The notes under the pieces are model-generated. The model was not told where the DNA came from. It worked only from the letters and a program-made list of their open reading frames with translations, and made no database searches. This document shows, one piece after another, positions 10,564 through 19,966 of a stretch of DNA of 64,000 nucleotides (position 1 is the first letter of the stretch; the number at the start of each line of letters is the position of its first letter). The position numbers were made by a program, and so were the translations under genes. Source of the stretch: Cytophagales bacterium (GTDB taxonomy: Bacteria > Bacteroidota > Bacteroidia > Cytophagales > Cyclobacteriaceae); contig JANYHI010000068.1 of NCBI GenBank assembly GCA_025359125.1, positions 124,001 to 188,000 on the forward strand, given 5' to 3'.

Positions 10564-11340
10564 ATGGCTTCTGTTTATACCACCGAAATTGCTTCTGACT
10601 CTGAATTATCTGATAATCCGATACATCAAAGATTGCTAAAAGCTTATGTTTTGGCTCAAGATAAGGTTAATGGAGATCTGTTGGAGGTGGGTTGTGGCGA
10701 GGGTAGAGGTATTGATTGGCTATTACCTAAAGTGAAAAGTTACTCTGCCATTGATAAGATTGAACCCATTATTGCTCAACTCAAAGAGAAATATCCGCAG
10801 ACAAAACTGATGAGTGGTAATATTCCTCCGCTATCAGCTTATGCAGATAATTCTTTCGATTGTGTAGTAAGCTTTCAGGTCATTGAACACATCGAAGACG
10901 ATACCTTATTCTTACAAGAAATTAGCAGAGTGCTAAAGCCGACTGGATTGGCATTGATCACTACGCCTAACAGACCTATGTCGCTTTCGCGGAATCCGTG
11001 GCACATTAGAGAATATACGGCAGTAGAATTAATAAATCTGGCAAAAGAAATTTTTAAGCAAGTTGAAATGAAAGGCATAACCGGAAACGAAAAGGTGATG
11101 CAATACTATCAGCGTAACAAAGAATCTGTTGATAGGATGATGCGTTGGGATATTTTTAATCTGCAATACAAATTGCCAGCTTCCATTTTAAAAATTCCTT
11201 ATGAAATCTTGAATCGAATGAATCGTAATAAATTAAAAGATGGTGCCGATGATTTAGTAAAGAGCATTCACCATACTGATTATTTATTGGTGGATGACGC
11301 GAGCCCGGCTTTAGATTTATTTTTAATGGTGAGGAAGTGA
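10564..11340 (+). CDS. Class I SAM-dependent methyltransferase
   Basis: LLEVGCGEGRGIDWLLP, FDCVVSFQVIEHIEDD, RVLKPTGLALITTPN. Confidence 0.88.
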   Translation: MASVYTTEIASDSELSDNPIHQRLLKAYVLAQDKVNGDLLEVGCGEGRGIDWLLPKVKSYSAIDKIEPIIAQLKEKYPQTKLMSGNIPPLSAYADNSFDCVVSFQVIEHIEDDTLFLQEISRVLKPTGLALITTPNRPMSLSRNPWHIREYTAVELINLAKEIFKQVEMKGITGNEKVMQYYQRNKESVDRMMRWDIFNLQYKLPASILKIPYEILNRMNRNKLKDGADDLVKSIHHTDYLLVDDASPALDLFLMVRK

Positions 11341-11341
11341 T

Positions 11342-12550
11342 CTACTTCAACAAGAATTGATTGAGCGGCACCACTTTTATTTTTTTAGCCTCTTTGCTGA
11401 ACTTATCCCTTTGCTTGTAGGTAACGATAGTGCCAACGGTCATTTTAAAAAAATCCATAGCAGCATACAGCCCGCTTGTTTCCCGTTCCAAATTGTCGGG
11501 TGTTAGTTCATAGCAAACTTGAATTAATTCTGTGGCTGCACCTTTTTCAAAAACCACAAAATCACATTCCTTCTTTTCTTGAAAATAATACAACTCCTTT
11601 GACTTAGTTCGCAAGTGAAGGTAAACCGCATTCTCTAATCGTCTTCCATTTTCATCAGAAAATACGATGGAGTTTTCTGTAAACAATCCTAAATCGATCG
11701 AATAGACTTTTTTGGGGTTTCGGATTTGTTTCTTTATTGAGTGGCTAAAAAGCGGAAGAAATTGGACGATGTAGGCGTTTTCAAGAAAGGCAAAATAAGC
11801 TAACATGGCGCTTGCAGACTTTACCTGAAATAGCTTCGTGAGGTTAGTGGCCGAAACTGGTTTTGCAATGTTTGATAGTAAGTAGACAACTAATTGTTTT
11901 AATGACTTCACATTTCTTACAGCATAGCGAACGGCTATATCTCTGTATAGAATGTCTTCTAACAATTGATTTAAAATTGCCCCGTTGTTTGTTTTTAGGT
12001 ATTCTGGAAAGCCTCCTTTTCGAAAATATTCTGCCAGTGATTTTTCATTGTCTTTAAATTTTCTAAGACTTAGAAATTCTGCGTAAGAGAACGGAAATAA
12101 TTCTACCGAAAGATGTCTACCTGTTAGTTTAGTGCCCAATTCTTTGCTCAACAGACTTGCATTAGAGCCTGTGATCACCACTTTATATCCTTCATCTAAC
12201 TTTTGACGTATGAATAACTCCCAGTTTTCAAGTATCTGTATTTCGTCAAAGAACAATACCGCTGGCTTTCGTAGTGCTATTTCGTTGCTCAGCCTTGTGA
12301 AATCATCATTCTCAAACCCTGCTAACCGAGGATCTTCAAAATGAAGATAGAAAGCATTGTTGAATTTTTGTTTTAGTAACTGAAACAGCAGCGTGCTTTT
12401 TCCGCACCTCCTTATTCCGGTTATGATTAGGGCAAAGTTGGCAGGCAGTTTTAGTTGGGGTAATATCTCTCTTTCGCAGCCTGCGTCTTTATTCAAGAAA
12501 TTTTTGGCTTGGCCATCTACTACTTCTGCCAATTGAGATTGTAGTATCAT
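11342..12550 (-). CDS. AAA family ATPase with DUF4143-type C-terminus
   Basis: Walker A ITGIRRCGKSTLLFQL, Walker B AVLFFDEIQ, KVVITGSNASLLSKELGTKLTGRH, C-terminal nuclease-like ECDFVVFEKG. Confidence 0.88.
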   Translation of the reverse strand: MILQSQLAEVVDGQAKNFLNKDAGCEREILPQLKLPANFALIITGIRRCGKSTLLFQLLKQKFNNAFYLHFEDPRLAGFENDDFTRLSNEIALRKPAVLFFDEIQILENWELFIRQKLDEGYKVVITGSNASLLSKELGTKLTGRHLSVELFPFSYAEFLSLRKFKDNEKSLAEYFRKGGFPEYLKTNNGAILNQLLEDILYRDIAVRYAVRNVKSLKQLVVYLLSNIAKPVSATNLTKLFQVKSASAMLAYFAFLENAYIVQFLPLFSHSIKKQIRNPKKVYSIDLGLFTENSIVFSDENGRRLENAVYLHLRTKSKELYYFQEKKECDFVVFEKGAATELIQVCYELTPDNLERETSGLYAAMDFFKMTVGTIVTYKQRDKFSKEAKKIKVVPLNQFLLK

Positions 12551-12668
12551 TGATTTTTGTTTGATACAAAGATATGATATTGTATTTTACTATCGAATGG
12601 TAATCATAAATGATTGACAACCAAGCAGCAATGAGCTATTTTGTCGTGATAAAGTGTTAATAAAGACG

Positions 12669-12703
12669 AAAAGGGCTGAGAAAGTAGATTTACTTTCCCG
12701 CCC
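12669..12703 (-). terminator. Candidate Rho-independent terminator of the DUF2723 gene
   Basis: On the minus strand: GGGC-g-GGAAAGTA-aatc-TACTTTCT-ca-GCCC-TTTT. Confidence 0.6.
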
Positions 12704-12709
12704 CTATTT

Positions 12710-15670
12710 TTAGCGATCGCTGTTCGGAATATCTCCGCGAATCTGCAATTGATTTACCAGCAGCGTGTAGGCATCTTCATATTTTTTAGCAGCTTCTTCT
12801 TCACCATTTTCATAAAGTGAGCGCTGCAAAGCATTTAGAATAAAAATATTCCTTCTCAAGTCTGCCGTTAACCCATATCCTTCATTGATTAAATAGGAGG
12901 CCATAGAAATAGCGCGGTCTCCTAACACTTTTGAAATCTCAACAGCTTTTTCTTTTTCACCAACTTGAAAAAGTAAGTCTATTGTTTCTGGGGTGGTGTG
13001 GTCGTAGCGAATTACCTTATCTGGCATTTTTGCCAGCGAGAAAAGCAATAACGAATCTGCCTTTGCCATTTTATTTTCATCGATCAATGCTTGCGCCAAC
13101 GAATTAATAGAGCTTCTGTGGTTTACCACAAAACCGCGATAGTCATCGGTGTAGTAAATGGTTTCGTCATCTAATCCACGGTAACGGAATTTATTAACCA
13201 TGATATCGTAGCTCCTATCTGTATCAACTAAATACTCACGATCCTTACGAGGATTTTTTACAGGCAAGATTCTGTAGGCATTTCCCTCTTGCACAGCATA
13301 CGGACTTAAATCTAAATTGATTTGCGACATAGAAGTATGGTTTAGATAAATCGGACGTTCCCAATTATTCGATACTAATAAATCTAAAATGGCAAGATCC
13401 TTTTTCTCCAGGCCACCTCGCAACAAACGGATTTGCATTTTGTCTACTACCAAACTATCCATTCCTTTCGGGATGATTCCTTTTGCCAGAATAGCTTGCT
13501 TGTCTACAGCAATTGTAAACACACGACTCGGCACTACGTTGCGATCTCCATCGCGAAGTTGTTTATAATCTTTAGATAACAACTCGATGTATTGCATTGC
13601 ATCAATAGCAGGAATTTTCATATCTACATATGGGAGATAATCATTCGGGCCGCCCTGTTGATAATTTTTTAATGACAACGTATATGGGAATGGATCTGAT
13701 TCGTATGCCTTGCGGGTAGTTTGGTCGATGTACCAATCAGTGTTGTAATAACTTAATACCACCACTCGTAAGTCTGTGCGTACGCCTTCTGTCTCTTGTG
13801 CATACCACAGAGGGAAAGTATCATTATCACCACCCGTAAAAATAATTCCGTTGGGTGCACACGAATCTAAATAGTTAGTGGCAGAATCTACTGAGAAGAA
13901 ACGATTGGAGCGATTGTGATCATCCCATCCATCTTTTGCCATTAAAGCCGGGGCGGCTAATCCAATAAGTGTGGCAGCGATGGCAGCTAGTTTAGCTTTC
14001 TTTACAACCGACTGAATCATTTCAGCAATACCAATCACCGAAAGGCCGATCCAAAAAGCAAAAGCATAGTATGACCCTGCGTAAATGTAATCGCGTTCGC
14101 GCGGCTGGGTGGGTACTGAGTTTAAGTAAATGACAAGCGCAAAGCCCAGCATGACAAATAGCAGCGCAATGACGGCAAAGTTTTTTGTGTCTTTCGTAAA
14201 TTGATAGAACATTCCAATCAAGCCTAAAATAAAAGGGATCATGAAGTAGTTATTTCTTGAGCCATTGTTGGCTAATTCTTCGGGTACATTTTTAAACCAT
14301 TGATTAGGCTTCAGCCAATCGGCACCTTGCTCATCACTTTCGCGCCCCGCAAAATTCCACATGAAGTAGCGCATGTACATGGTGCCAACTTGGTGCTGAA
14401 ACATGAAATATAAATTCTGCCCAAAGGTTGGCTTTTGTCCTTCTTGCAAACCCATCACACTTTGATATGATTCTTTGCTTTCAGAACTCCACATGCGTGG
14501 TAAAATTGTTTGTTGATCGGGTTCGTAAACATATTTGAACTTGCGGTCGGTGATTTCGTATTTATCTTTTCCTTTAGAATAAATAGGATCGCCATATTCG
14601 ATATCAACCACGCGAGCCGTAAAGTAGGGTCCATATAAAAGAGGCCATGTGCCGTATTGCTCACGCTTCAGATAGCGCACAAAGCTCATGGCATCCTTGG
14701 GTGCATTTTCGTTGATCAGCGTATCGTAATCCGATCGAATAATAATGGTGGCGTAAGAGCCATAGCCAATCAAGATAAAAGCAGTGCCTACTAAGAAAGT
14801 ATTCCAAACAGGCTTGTTGTTTTTTTGAGTGTAGTAAATTCCAAATACTAGTGCGGCAACTACCAGCAGGGTAAAGACCAATGCGCCAGAGCCAAAAAAC
14901 ATTCCTAAAGTATTAACAAAGAAAATTTCAAAATTGCCTGCGATGGATGGCAACCCAATGACCACCAGAAAGTCTATGAAAAATATAATTCCAACACTAA
15001 CGGCCATAGCCGCTACAATACCCCAAAAACTCGGCTTGAATTTTTTAAAGTAGTAGAGTAATCCAAGAGCCGGAACAGTAACTAAATTTAGTAAGTGTAC
15101 ACCAATTGATAAACCCATCATATAGGTGATGAGCAAAAGCCAACGATTTGCTTTGCTTTCGTCTTCAATAACATCCCATTTCAAAACGCCCCACACAACA
15201 AATGCAGTAAAGAAAGAAGACATCGCATAAACCTCGGCCTCTACAGCCGAAAACCAAAATGAATCTGAAAAGGTGTAAGCCAATGAACCGACAATGCCAG
15301 CACCCATAAGCAACCATGTTTTTTCGTCTGTTATGTCAGAATCTTTGTTGGCACCAATCATTTTGCGGCCAAAAAGTGTAATCGACCAGAATAAGAACAG
15401 AATGGTAAAGGCACTTGCCAACACGCTCATAAAGTTGATCCAGTAGGCCACCTTGGTTACATCTCCAAAGGCTAAGAAAGAAAAGATCCTTCCCATCAAT
15501 AAAAACAAGGGTGCGCCCGGTGGGTGTGGTACCTGAAGTTTGTACGAGACGGCAATAAACTCTCCGCAATCCCAATAGCTGGCAGTTTCTTCCATGGTTA
15601 AAAAATAAACCAGCAGGGCTATTCCGAAAACGATCCAACCAGTGAGGTTATTGGCTTTTTTGAAGTTCAT
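12710..15670 (-). CDS. DUF2723 family multi-TM protein (GT117-like)
   Basis: TASYWDCGEFIAVSYKLQVPHPPGAPLFLLMGRIFSF is the family signature. Internal ATG (MNFKKANNLTGW) preferred as start over 15793. Confidence 0.88.
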   Translation of the reverse strand: MNFKKANNLTGWIVFGIALLVYFLTMEETASYWDCGEFIAVSYKLQVPHPPGAPLFLLMGRIFSFLAFGDVTKVAYWINFMSVLASAFTILFLFWSITLFGRKMIGANKDSDITDEKTWLLMGAGIVGSLAYTFSDSFWFSAVEAEVYAMSSFFTAFVVWGVLKWDVIEDESKANRWLLLITYMMGLSIGVHLLNLVTVPALGLLYYFKKFKPSFWGIVAAMAVSVGIIFFIDFLVVIGLPSIAGNFEIFFVNTLGMFFGSGALVFTLLVVAALVFGIYYTQKNNKPVWNTFLVGTAFILIGYGSYATIIIRSDYDTLINENAPKDAMSFVRYLKREQYGTWPLLYGPYFTARVVDIEYGDPIYSKGKDKYEITDRKFKYVYEPDQQTILPRMWSSESKESYQSVMGLQEGQKPTFGQNLYFMFQHQVGTMYMRYFMWNFAGRESDEQGADWLKPNQWFKNVPEELANNGSRNNYFMIPFILGLIGMFYQFTKDTKNFAVIALLFVMLGFALVIYLNSVPTQPRERDYIYAGSYYAFAFWIGLSVIGIAEMIQSVVKKAKLAAIAATLIGLAAPALMAKDGWDDHNRSNRFFSVDSATNYLDSCAPNGIIFTGGDNDTFPLWYAQETEGVRTDLRVVVLSYYNTDWYIDQTTRKAYESDPFPYTLSLKNYQQGGPNDYLPYVDMKIPAIDAMQYIELLSKDYKQLRDGDRNVVPSRVFTIAVDKQAILAKGIIPKGMDSLVVDKMQIRLLRGGLEKKDLAILDLLVSNNWERPIYLNHTSMSQINLDLSPYAVQEGNAYRILPVKNPRKDREYLVDTDRSYDIMVNKFRYRGLDDETIYYTDDYRGFVVNHRSSINSLAQALIDENKMAKADSLLLFSLAKMPDKVIRYDHTTPETIDLLFQVGEKEKAVEISKVLGDRAISMASYLINEGYGLTADLRRNIFILNALQRSLYENGEEEAAKKYEDAYTLLVNQLQIRGDIPNSDR

Positions 15671-15815
15671 GTTATGTGCTTGATTAGGTAGTTTGATCTG
15701 CGATGGTTTGAAGGCAAATAAAGTTGCGAAAATAGGGAAAATTAACGCATAGTTTGAAAGGATTCTGCCCACTGGTGACTTAATTTGAACCATATTGTCT
15801 GATCAAAAGAATGAG

Positions 15816-16934
15816 ATGAAAGAAGAGATTCCTTATTTAAGTTTAGAGCCACAACACCACGAGGTAACTTCAGAAACGATGGAAGCAATTTCTTCTGTTG
15901 TTAACTCTAATTCTTTTATTCTCGGTAAATCACTCGCTGCATTTGAAAAAAGCTATGCTGCGTATCATCAGGTGTCTTATTGTGCTGGCATTGCCAATGG
16001 ATTAGATGCGCTTTATCTTTCGTTGAAGGCATTGGGAATAGGTGAGGGCGATGAAGTAGTAGTGCCGTCCAACACCAATATCGCTACTTGGCTTGCTATT
16101 GAAAGATGTGGTGCTATCATTGTTCCGGTAGAGCCAAATGAGAAAACGTATAATTTGGATGTAACCAGAATTGAAGCAACTGTTAATTCAAGAACGAAGT
16201 GTATTCTTCCTGTGCACCTATTTGGGCAAGCCTGCCAGATGGATGAGATTATGGCCATGGCAAAAAAGCATTCTCTGTTGGTAGTTGAAGACAATGCCCA
16301 AGCACATGGAGCAGAATATAAATCAAAAAAAGCAGGAAGCTTTGGCCACTCAAATGCTACCAGCTTTTATCCAACTAAAAATTTGGGAGCACTAGGTGAT
16401 GGCGGTGCCGTAACTACTAACGATAAAAAGATATACGATGCCATTTGTAGACTGAGAAATTATGGCTCCGCTGTTAAATATAAAAATGATGTAATCGGCA
16501 TCAACTCGAGATTAGACGAAATGCAAGCTGCAATTTTGAGTGTTAAGTTAAAACATCTTGATTACTGGACTACCCAACGAAGAGCTATAGCTACTGACTT
16601 CTTTAGTTTACTGAAAGGTGTTGGAGATGTTATTCTGCCGCAGATAGCTGAAGGATCTACTCACGTCTTTCATATTTATACTATTCGTACTAATTATCGA
16701 GATGATCTTCAGAAGTTTTTGAAAGAAAAAGGTGTAGAAACCCTTATACATTACCCCATCCCTCCGCATTTACAAAATGCTTTTTCTTATTTGAAATTTA
16801 AAAAAGGAGATTTTCCAATTGCCGAAAAATTAGCAGACACATCGCTAAGTCTACCAATTTGGCCAGGACTAAAACACGAACAAGAGGAAAGAATTACTAA
16901 TGCGATAAAAGACTTTTTCAACTCTCATTTATAA
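15816..16934 (+). CDS. DegT/DnrJ/EryC1/StrS family PLP aminotransferase (sugar aminotransferase)
   Basis: [25 protein letters not shown] with catalytic Lys; [24 protein letters not shown]. Start could also be TTG at 15795. Confidence 0.9.
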   Translation: MKEEIPYLSLEPQHHEVTSETMEAISSVVNSNSFILGKSLAAFEKSYAAYHQVSYCAGIANGLDALYLSLKALGIGEGDEVVVPSNTNIATWLAIERCGAIIVPVEPNEKTYNLDVTRIEATVNSRTKCILPVHLFGQACQMDEIMAMAKKHSLLVVEDNAQAHGAEYKSKKAGSFGHSNATSFYPTKNLGALGDGGAVTTNDKKIYDAICRLRNYGSAVKYKNDVIGINSRLDEMQAAILSVKLKHLDYWTTQRRAIATDFFSLLKGVGDVILPQIAEGSTHVFHIYTIRTNYRDDLQKFLKEKGVETLIHYPIPPHLQNAFSYLKFKKGDFPIAEKLADTSLSLPIWPGLKHEQEERITNAIKDFFNSHL

Positions 16935-17578
16935 ACAATCATATAAAAGATAAGCCATAGAAAAAATACAATAATATATGAGCTTGATACGATCCACCAA
17001 GTAGCTTTATTTTGTTTATGGACTTTAAACGCAAAGTGATTTACCCCTCGCACTAAAATCAGCACGTAAAAAATCTCAAAAATACTTAACGCTCTTAGCG
17101 GATAGGCATACTGGTTGCCAATACTCTCGTGATCAAAAAAATTCATGAGTGAGAAGGGATAAAAAGCTCTTATCTCTGGAATGGTAGGATCTGTGTTGAT
17201 GAATAGAAACCAACTTATCTTTAAGAGTTCGGGAATGATAAAAATAAACTCGGCTACCATTACCACACTCCAACATTGGGTAAACGTAATTCGGTACCCA
17301 AATAAAAAACATCCCACCCATAGCACAAAACCAATTACAGTAAATTTCCACAGGTAAATGAAAGGAATGGACAAGAACTGTAACGTGCTGATCAGTTGAA
17401 GAATTGCTCCTTCGGGTCGATCTTGCAGAAATTCAAAAGCGGCCGTTTCATTTTCTATAAAAGACTTTTTAACATATAATAGCAGAACGGAAATGAGACA
17501 AAGAACAATAAATATTAATCTCTTATCTGAATCAAAAACAGAACTGGACTCAATATCGTTTTGCATAGTTACCGACAA
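16925..17578 (-). CDS. Multi-TM membrane protein of unknown function
   Basis: 217 aa with about five hydrophobic segments; convergent overlap with the upstream aminotransferase. Confidence 0.65.
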   Translation of the reverse strand: MSVTMQNDIESSSVFDSDKRLIFIVLCLISVLLLYVKKSFIENETAAFEFLQDRPEGAILQLISTLQFLSIPFIYLWKFTVIGFVLWVGCFLFGYRITFTQCWSVVMVAEFIFIIPELLKISWFLFINTDPTIPEIRAFYPFSLMNFFDHESIGNQYAYPLRALSIFEIFYVLILVRGVNHFAFKVHKQNKATWWIVSSSYIIVFFLWLIFYMIVYK

Positions 17579-17631
17579 AAATAGTTGTTTAGTTGATGGT
17601 ATGTTTTATTAATCCCAACTTTGACGCCTTA

Positions 17632-18828
17632 ATGAAGAAGATAGTATTTTTTGTATTGCTCGTTATCTGCGCATTAGCGTTTTCTACTTCTAGCAATGGC
17701 CAAGTTAAAAAAGATACTACTATCATTTTAATTAGCGATATCACCGTACAACTAGAGGCATCACAGGCATTGAACGACCTTTATGATTTTAAGTTTGAAA
17801 AGGCCGAGCAGCAAATGCGTTGGTTTAAACAAAAGTATGAGTGGCATCCGCTTCCTTATTTTATGATGGGGCTTAGCGAATGGTGGAAGATTATGCCCAA
17901 TACAAAGGAGACGAAACATGACGATCGCTTTTTAGCCTACATGGATAGTGCCATTTTTGTGGCTGAGAATCTATACAAAAAGCACCCTGAATATAAAATT
18001 GAAGCAGCCTTTTTCTTGGCAGCGGCACATGGTTTTAAGGGAAGACTTTATGCAGATGAAGAGAGAAAAAATTGGAGAAAGGCGGCTGTGGAGGGGAAGA
18101 CTGCACTCAATTATTTAGAGGTCAGTAGACAAAAAGAAAATCTCAGCCCTGAATTATTATTTGGTGATGCACTCTACAATTACTTTTCGGTGTGGGTGCC
18201 AGAAAATTATCCGGCATTAAAACCATTGCTGTGGTTTTTTAGAAAAGGCGATAAGCAGCTCGGGTTAAAGCAACTAAAAGAGGTTTCTTACAATGCTTTT
18301 TACACGCGCACCGAAGCCATGGTTTGGTATATGCGCATTATGAATAGTTATGAGAACGATCAGCCTAAAGCATTTCAGATTGCAGAATATTTGCATCAAA
18401 CGTATCCAAATAACTCTTACTTCCACCGCTACTATGCGCGAATGCTGTATTCAAGAGGAATGTATCCTGAGTTGGAAGTGGAATCAAAACGCATTCTTAA
18501 TTTAATTGACAGTGCAAAGTTAGGTTACGAAGCTACCAGCGGAAGATATGCTGCTTTCTTTCTGGGGCAGCTTTATGATTTTAAGCGACAAGATGAACTA
18601 GCAAAAAAGTATTATCAATTGTCAGAAAAATTTGCGGAAGAAATTGGTGCGACTGAATCAGGTTATTATTTGTACTCTTTAATTGCGCTGGGCGAGATAA
18701 GCGAGCGGCAGGGCAATAAAACCGAAGCCAGAAAATATTTTAATCTGGTGAAGAAGAAAGCTGGGCGAAAAGACGAAGCTTTTAAAGATGCCAAGCGAAG
18801 GCTTAAGAAAATGGAGAAGGGAGATTGA
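17632..18828 (+). CDS. Secreted TPR-repeat protein
   Basis: Signal peptide MKKIVFFVLLVICALAFSTSSNGQ; TPR-like helices (AYYARMLYSRGMYPELEVESKRIL, ALGEISERQGNKTEARKYFNLV). Start revised from 17593. Confidence 0.75.
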   Translation: MKKIVFFVLLVICALAFSTSSNGQVKKDTTIILISDITVQLEASQALNDLYDFKFEKAEQQMRWFKQKYEWHPLPYFMMGLSEWWKIMPNTKETKHDDRFLAYMDSAIFVAENLYKKHPEYKIEAAFFLAAAHGFKGRLYADEERKNWRKAAVEGKTALNYLEVSRQKENLSPELLFGDALYNYFSVWVPENYPALKPLLWFFRKGDKQLGLKQLKEVSYNAFYTRTEAMVWYMRIMNSYENDQPKAFQIAEYLHQTYPNNSYFHRYYARMLYSRGMYPELEVESKRILNLIDSAKLGYEATSGRYAAFFLGQLYDFKRQDELAKKYYQLSEKFAEEIGATESGYYLYSLIALGEISERQGNKTEARKYFNLVKKKAGRKDEAFKDAKRRLKKMEKGD

Positions 18829-18940
18829 TAATCTCATTCAAAAAAAATGATATAGTCTTAGTGCAATTCACGTTTTTTGTTTAGGTTATCTTGACATTTC
18901 AATCTAGAGAAGAAAATACTGAAATCAGGTGGATGAACTA

Positions 18941-19852
18941 ATGGGTTTACAAAAAAAATACACATTCAACTACATAGAAAACTGTAATATGTGTGGTTCA
19001 GATTCATCTACGCATAAAATATTAGGCAAGCGCTTAAATCGTTCACAGGGTAAAAATCCAAGGAATAAAATCGGGATAACAACAACCGTTGTGAAGTGTA
19101 ACGACTGTCGTCTTATCTACTCAAACCCACAACCAATTCCGAATAGCATTCAAGATCATTATGGAGTACCACCAGAAGATTATTGGAATGAGGATTACTT
19201 CACAGTTAACCCAGAATATTTTAAAACTGAAATAGAGACTTTAAAAAAACTTTACAATTTTAAAGAAGGAGATAAAGCTCTAGACATTGGGGCGGGTATA
19301 GGGAAATGTATGATTGCCTTAACAAACGCAGGTTTTGATACGTACGGGTTTGAACCCTCAGAATCATTCCAGTCAAGAGCAATACAAAAAATGAATATCA
19401 ATCCTGAAAGACTTACTCTTAACTCAATTGAAAACGCAGAGTTACCCAATAACTATTTTGACTTCATAACTTTTGGTGCTGTACTGGAACATTTGTATGA
19501 TCCATCTGCATCAATTAATAAGGCAATGAATTGGTTAAAACCGGGAGGCGTAATGCAAATTGAAGTTCCGTCTTCGGATTGGCTTATTAATAAAATATTG
19601 AATGCGTTCTATAAGGTGAAGGGACTAGATTACGTTGCTAACATTAGTCCAATGCATGAGCCATTTCATCTATATGAATTTTCATTAAAGTCGTTTCAGA
19701 AAAATGCAAAGATGAACAATTACTCAATTTTGCATTCTGAATACTATGTAGCTCAAACCTATATGCCCAGGATTCTAGATACTTTACTTGTGCCTTATAT
19801 GAGATTTACAAATACGGGGATGCAGTTATGCGTGTGGTTAAGGAAACAATAG
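18941..19852 (+). CDS. SAM-dependent methyltransferase with N-terminal Cys-rich zinc-binding segment
   Basis: NCNMCGSD...VKCNDCRLIYSNPQP followed by ALDIGAGIGKCMIAL and WLKPGGVMQIEVPS. Confidence 0.85.
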   Translation: MGLQKKYTFNYIENCNMCGSDSSTHKILGKRLNRSQGKNPRNKIGITTTVVKCNDCRLIYSNPQPIPNSIQDHYGVPPEDYWNEDYFTVNPEYFKTEIETLKKLYNFKEGDKALDIGAGIGKCMIALTNAGFDTYGFEPSESFQSRAIQKMNINPERLTLNSIENAELPNNYFDFITFGAVLEHLYDPSASINKAMNWLKPGGVMQIEVPSSDWLINKILNAFYKVKGLDYVANISPMHEPFHLYEFSLKSFQKNAKMNNYSILHSEYYVAQTYMPRILDTLLVPYMRFTNTGMQLCVWLRKQ

Positions 19853-19966
19853 CTTTAGAGTTACTGGTAGTATCACAAATTGAATAGGAATAATTCATCT
19901 TTATAATTAACTTATTGTCCATCAAAGTTTCAGGTTATTTTATTAACAAACACAAATACCCACTAT

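Noticed and set aside
11342-12550. AAA/DUF4143 ATPase as part of a defence island
   Set aside because: Stands alone among housekeeping genes; such ATPases are common and no partner gene was seen.
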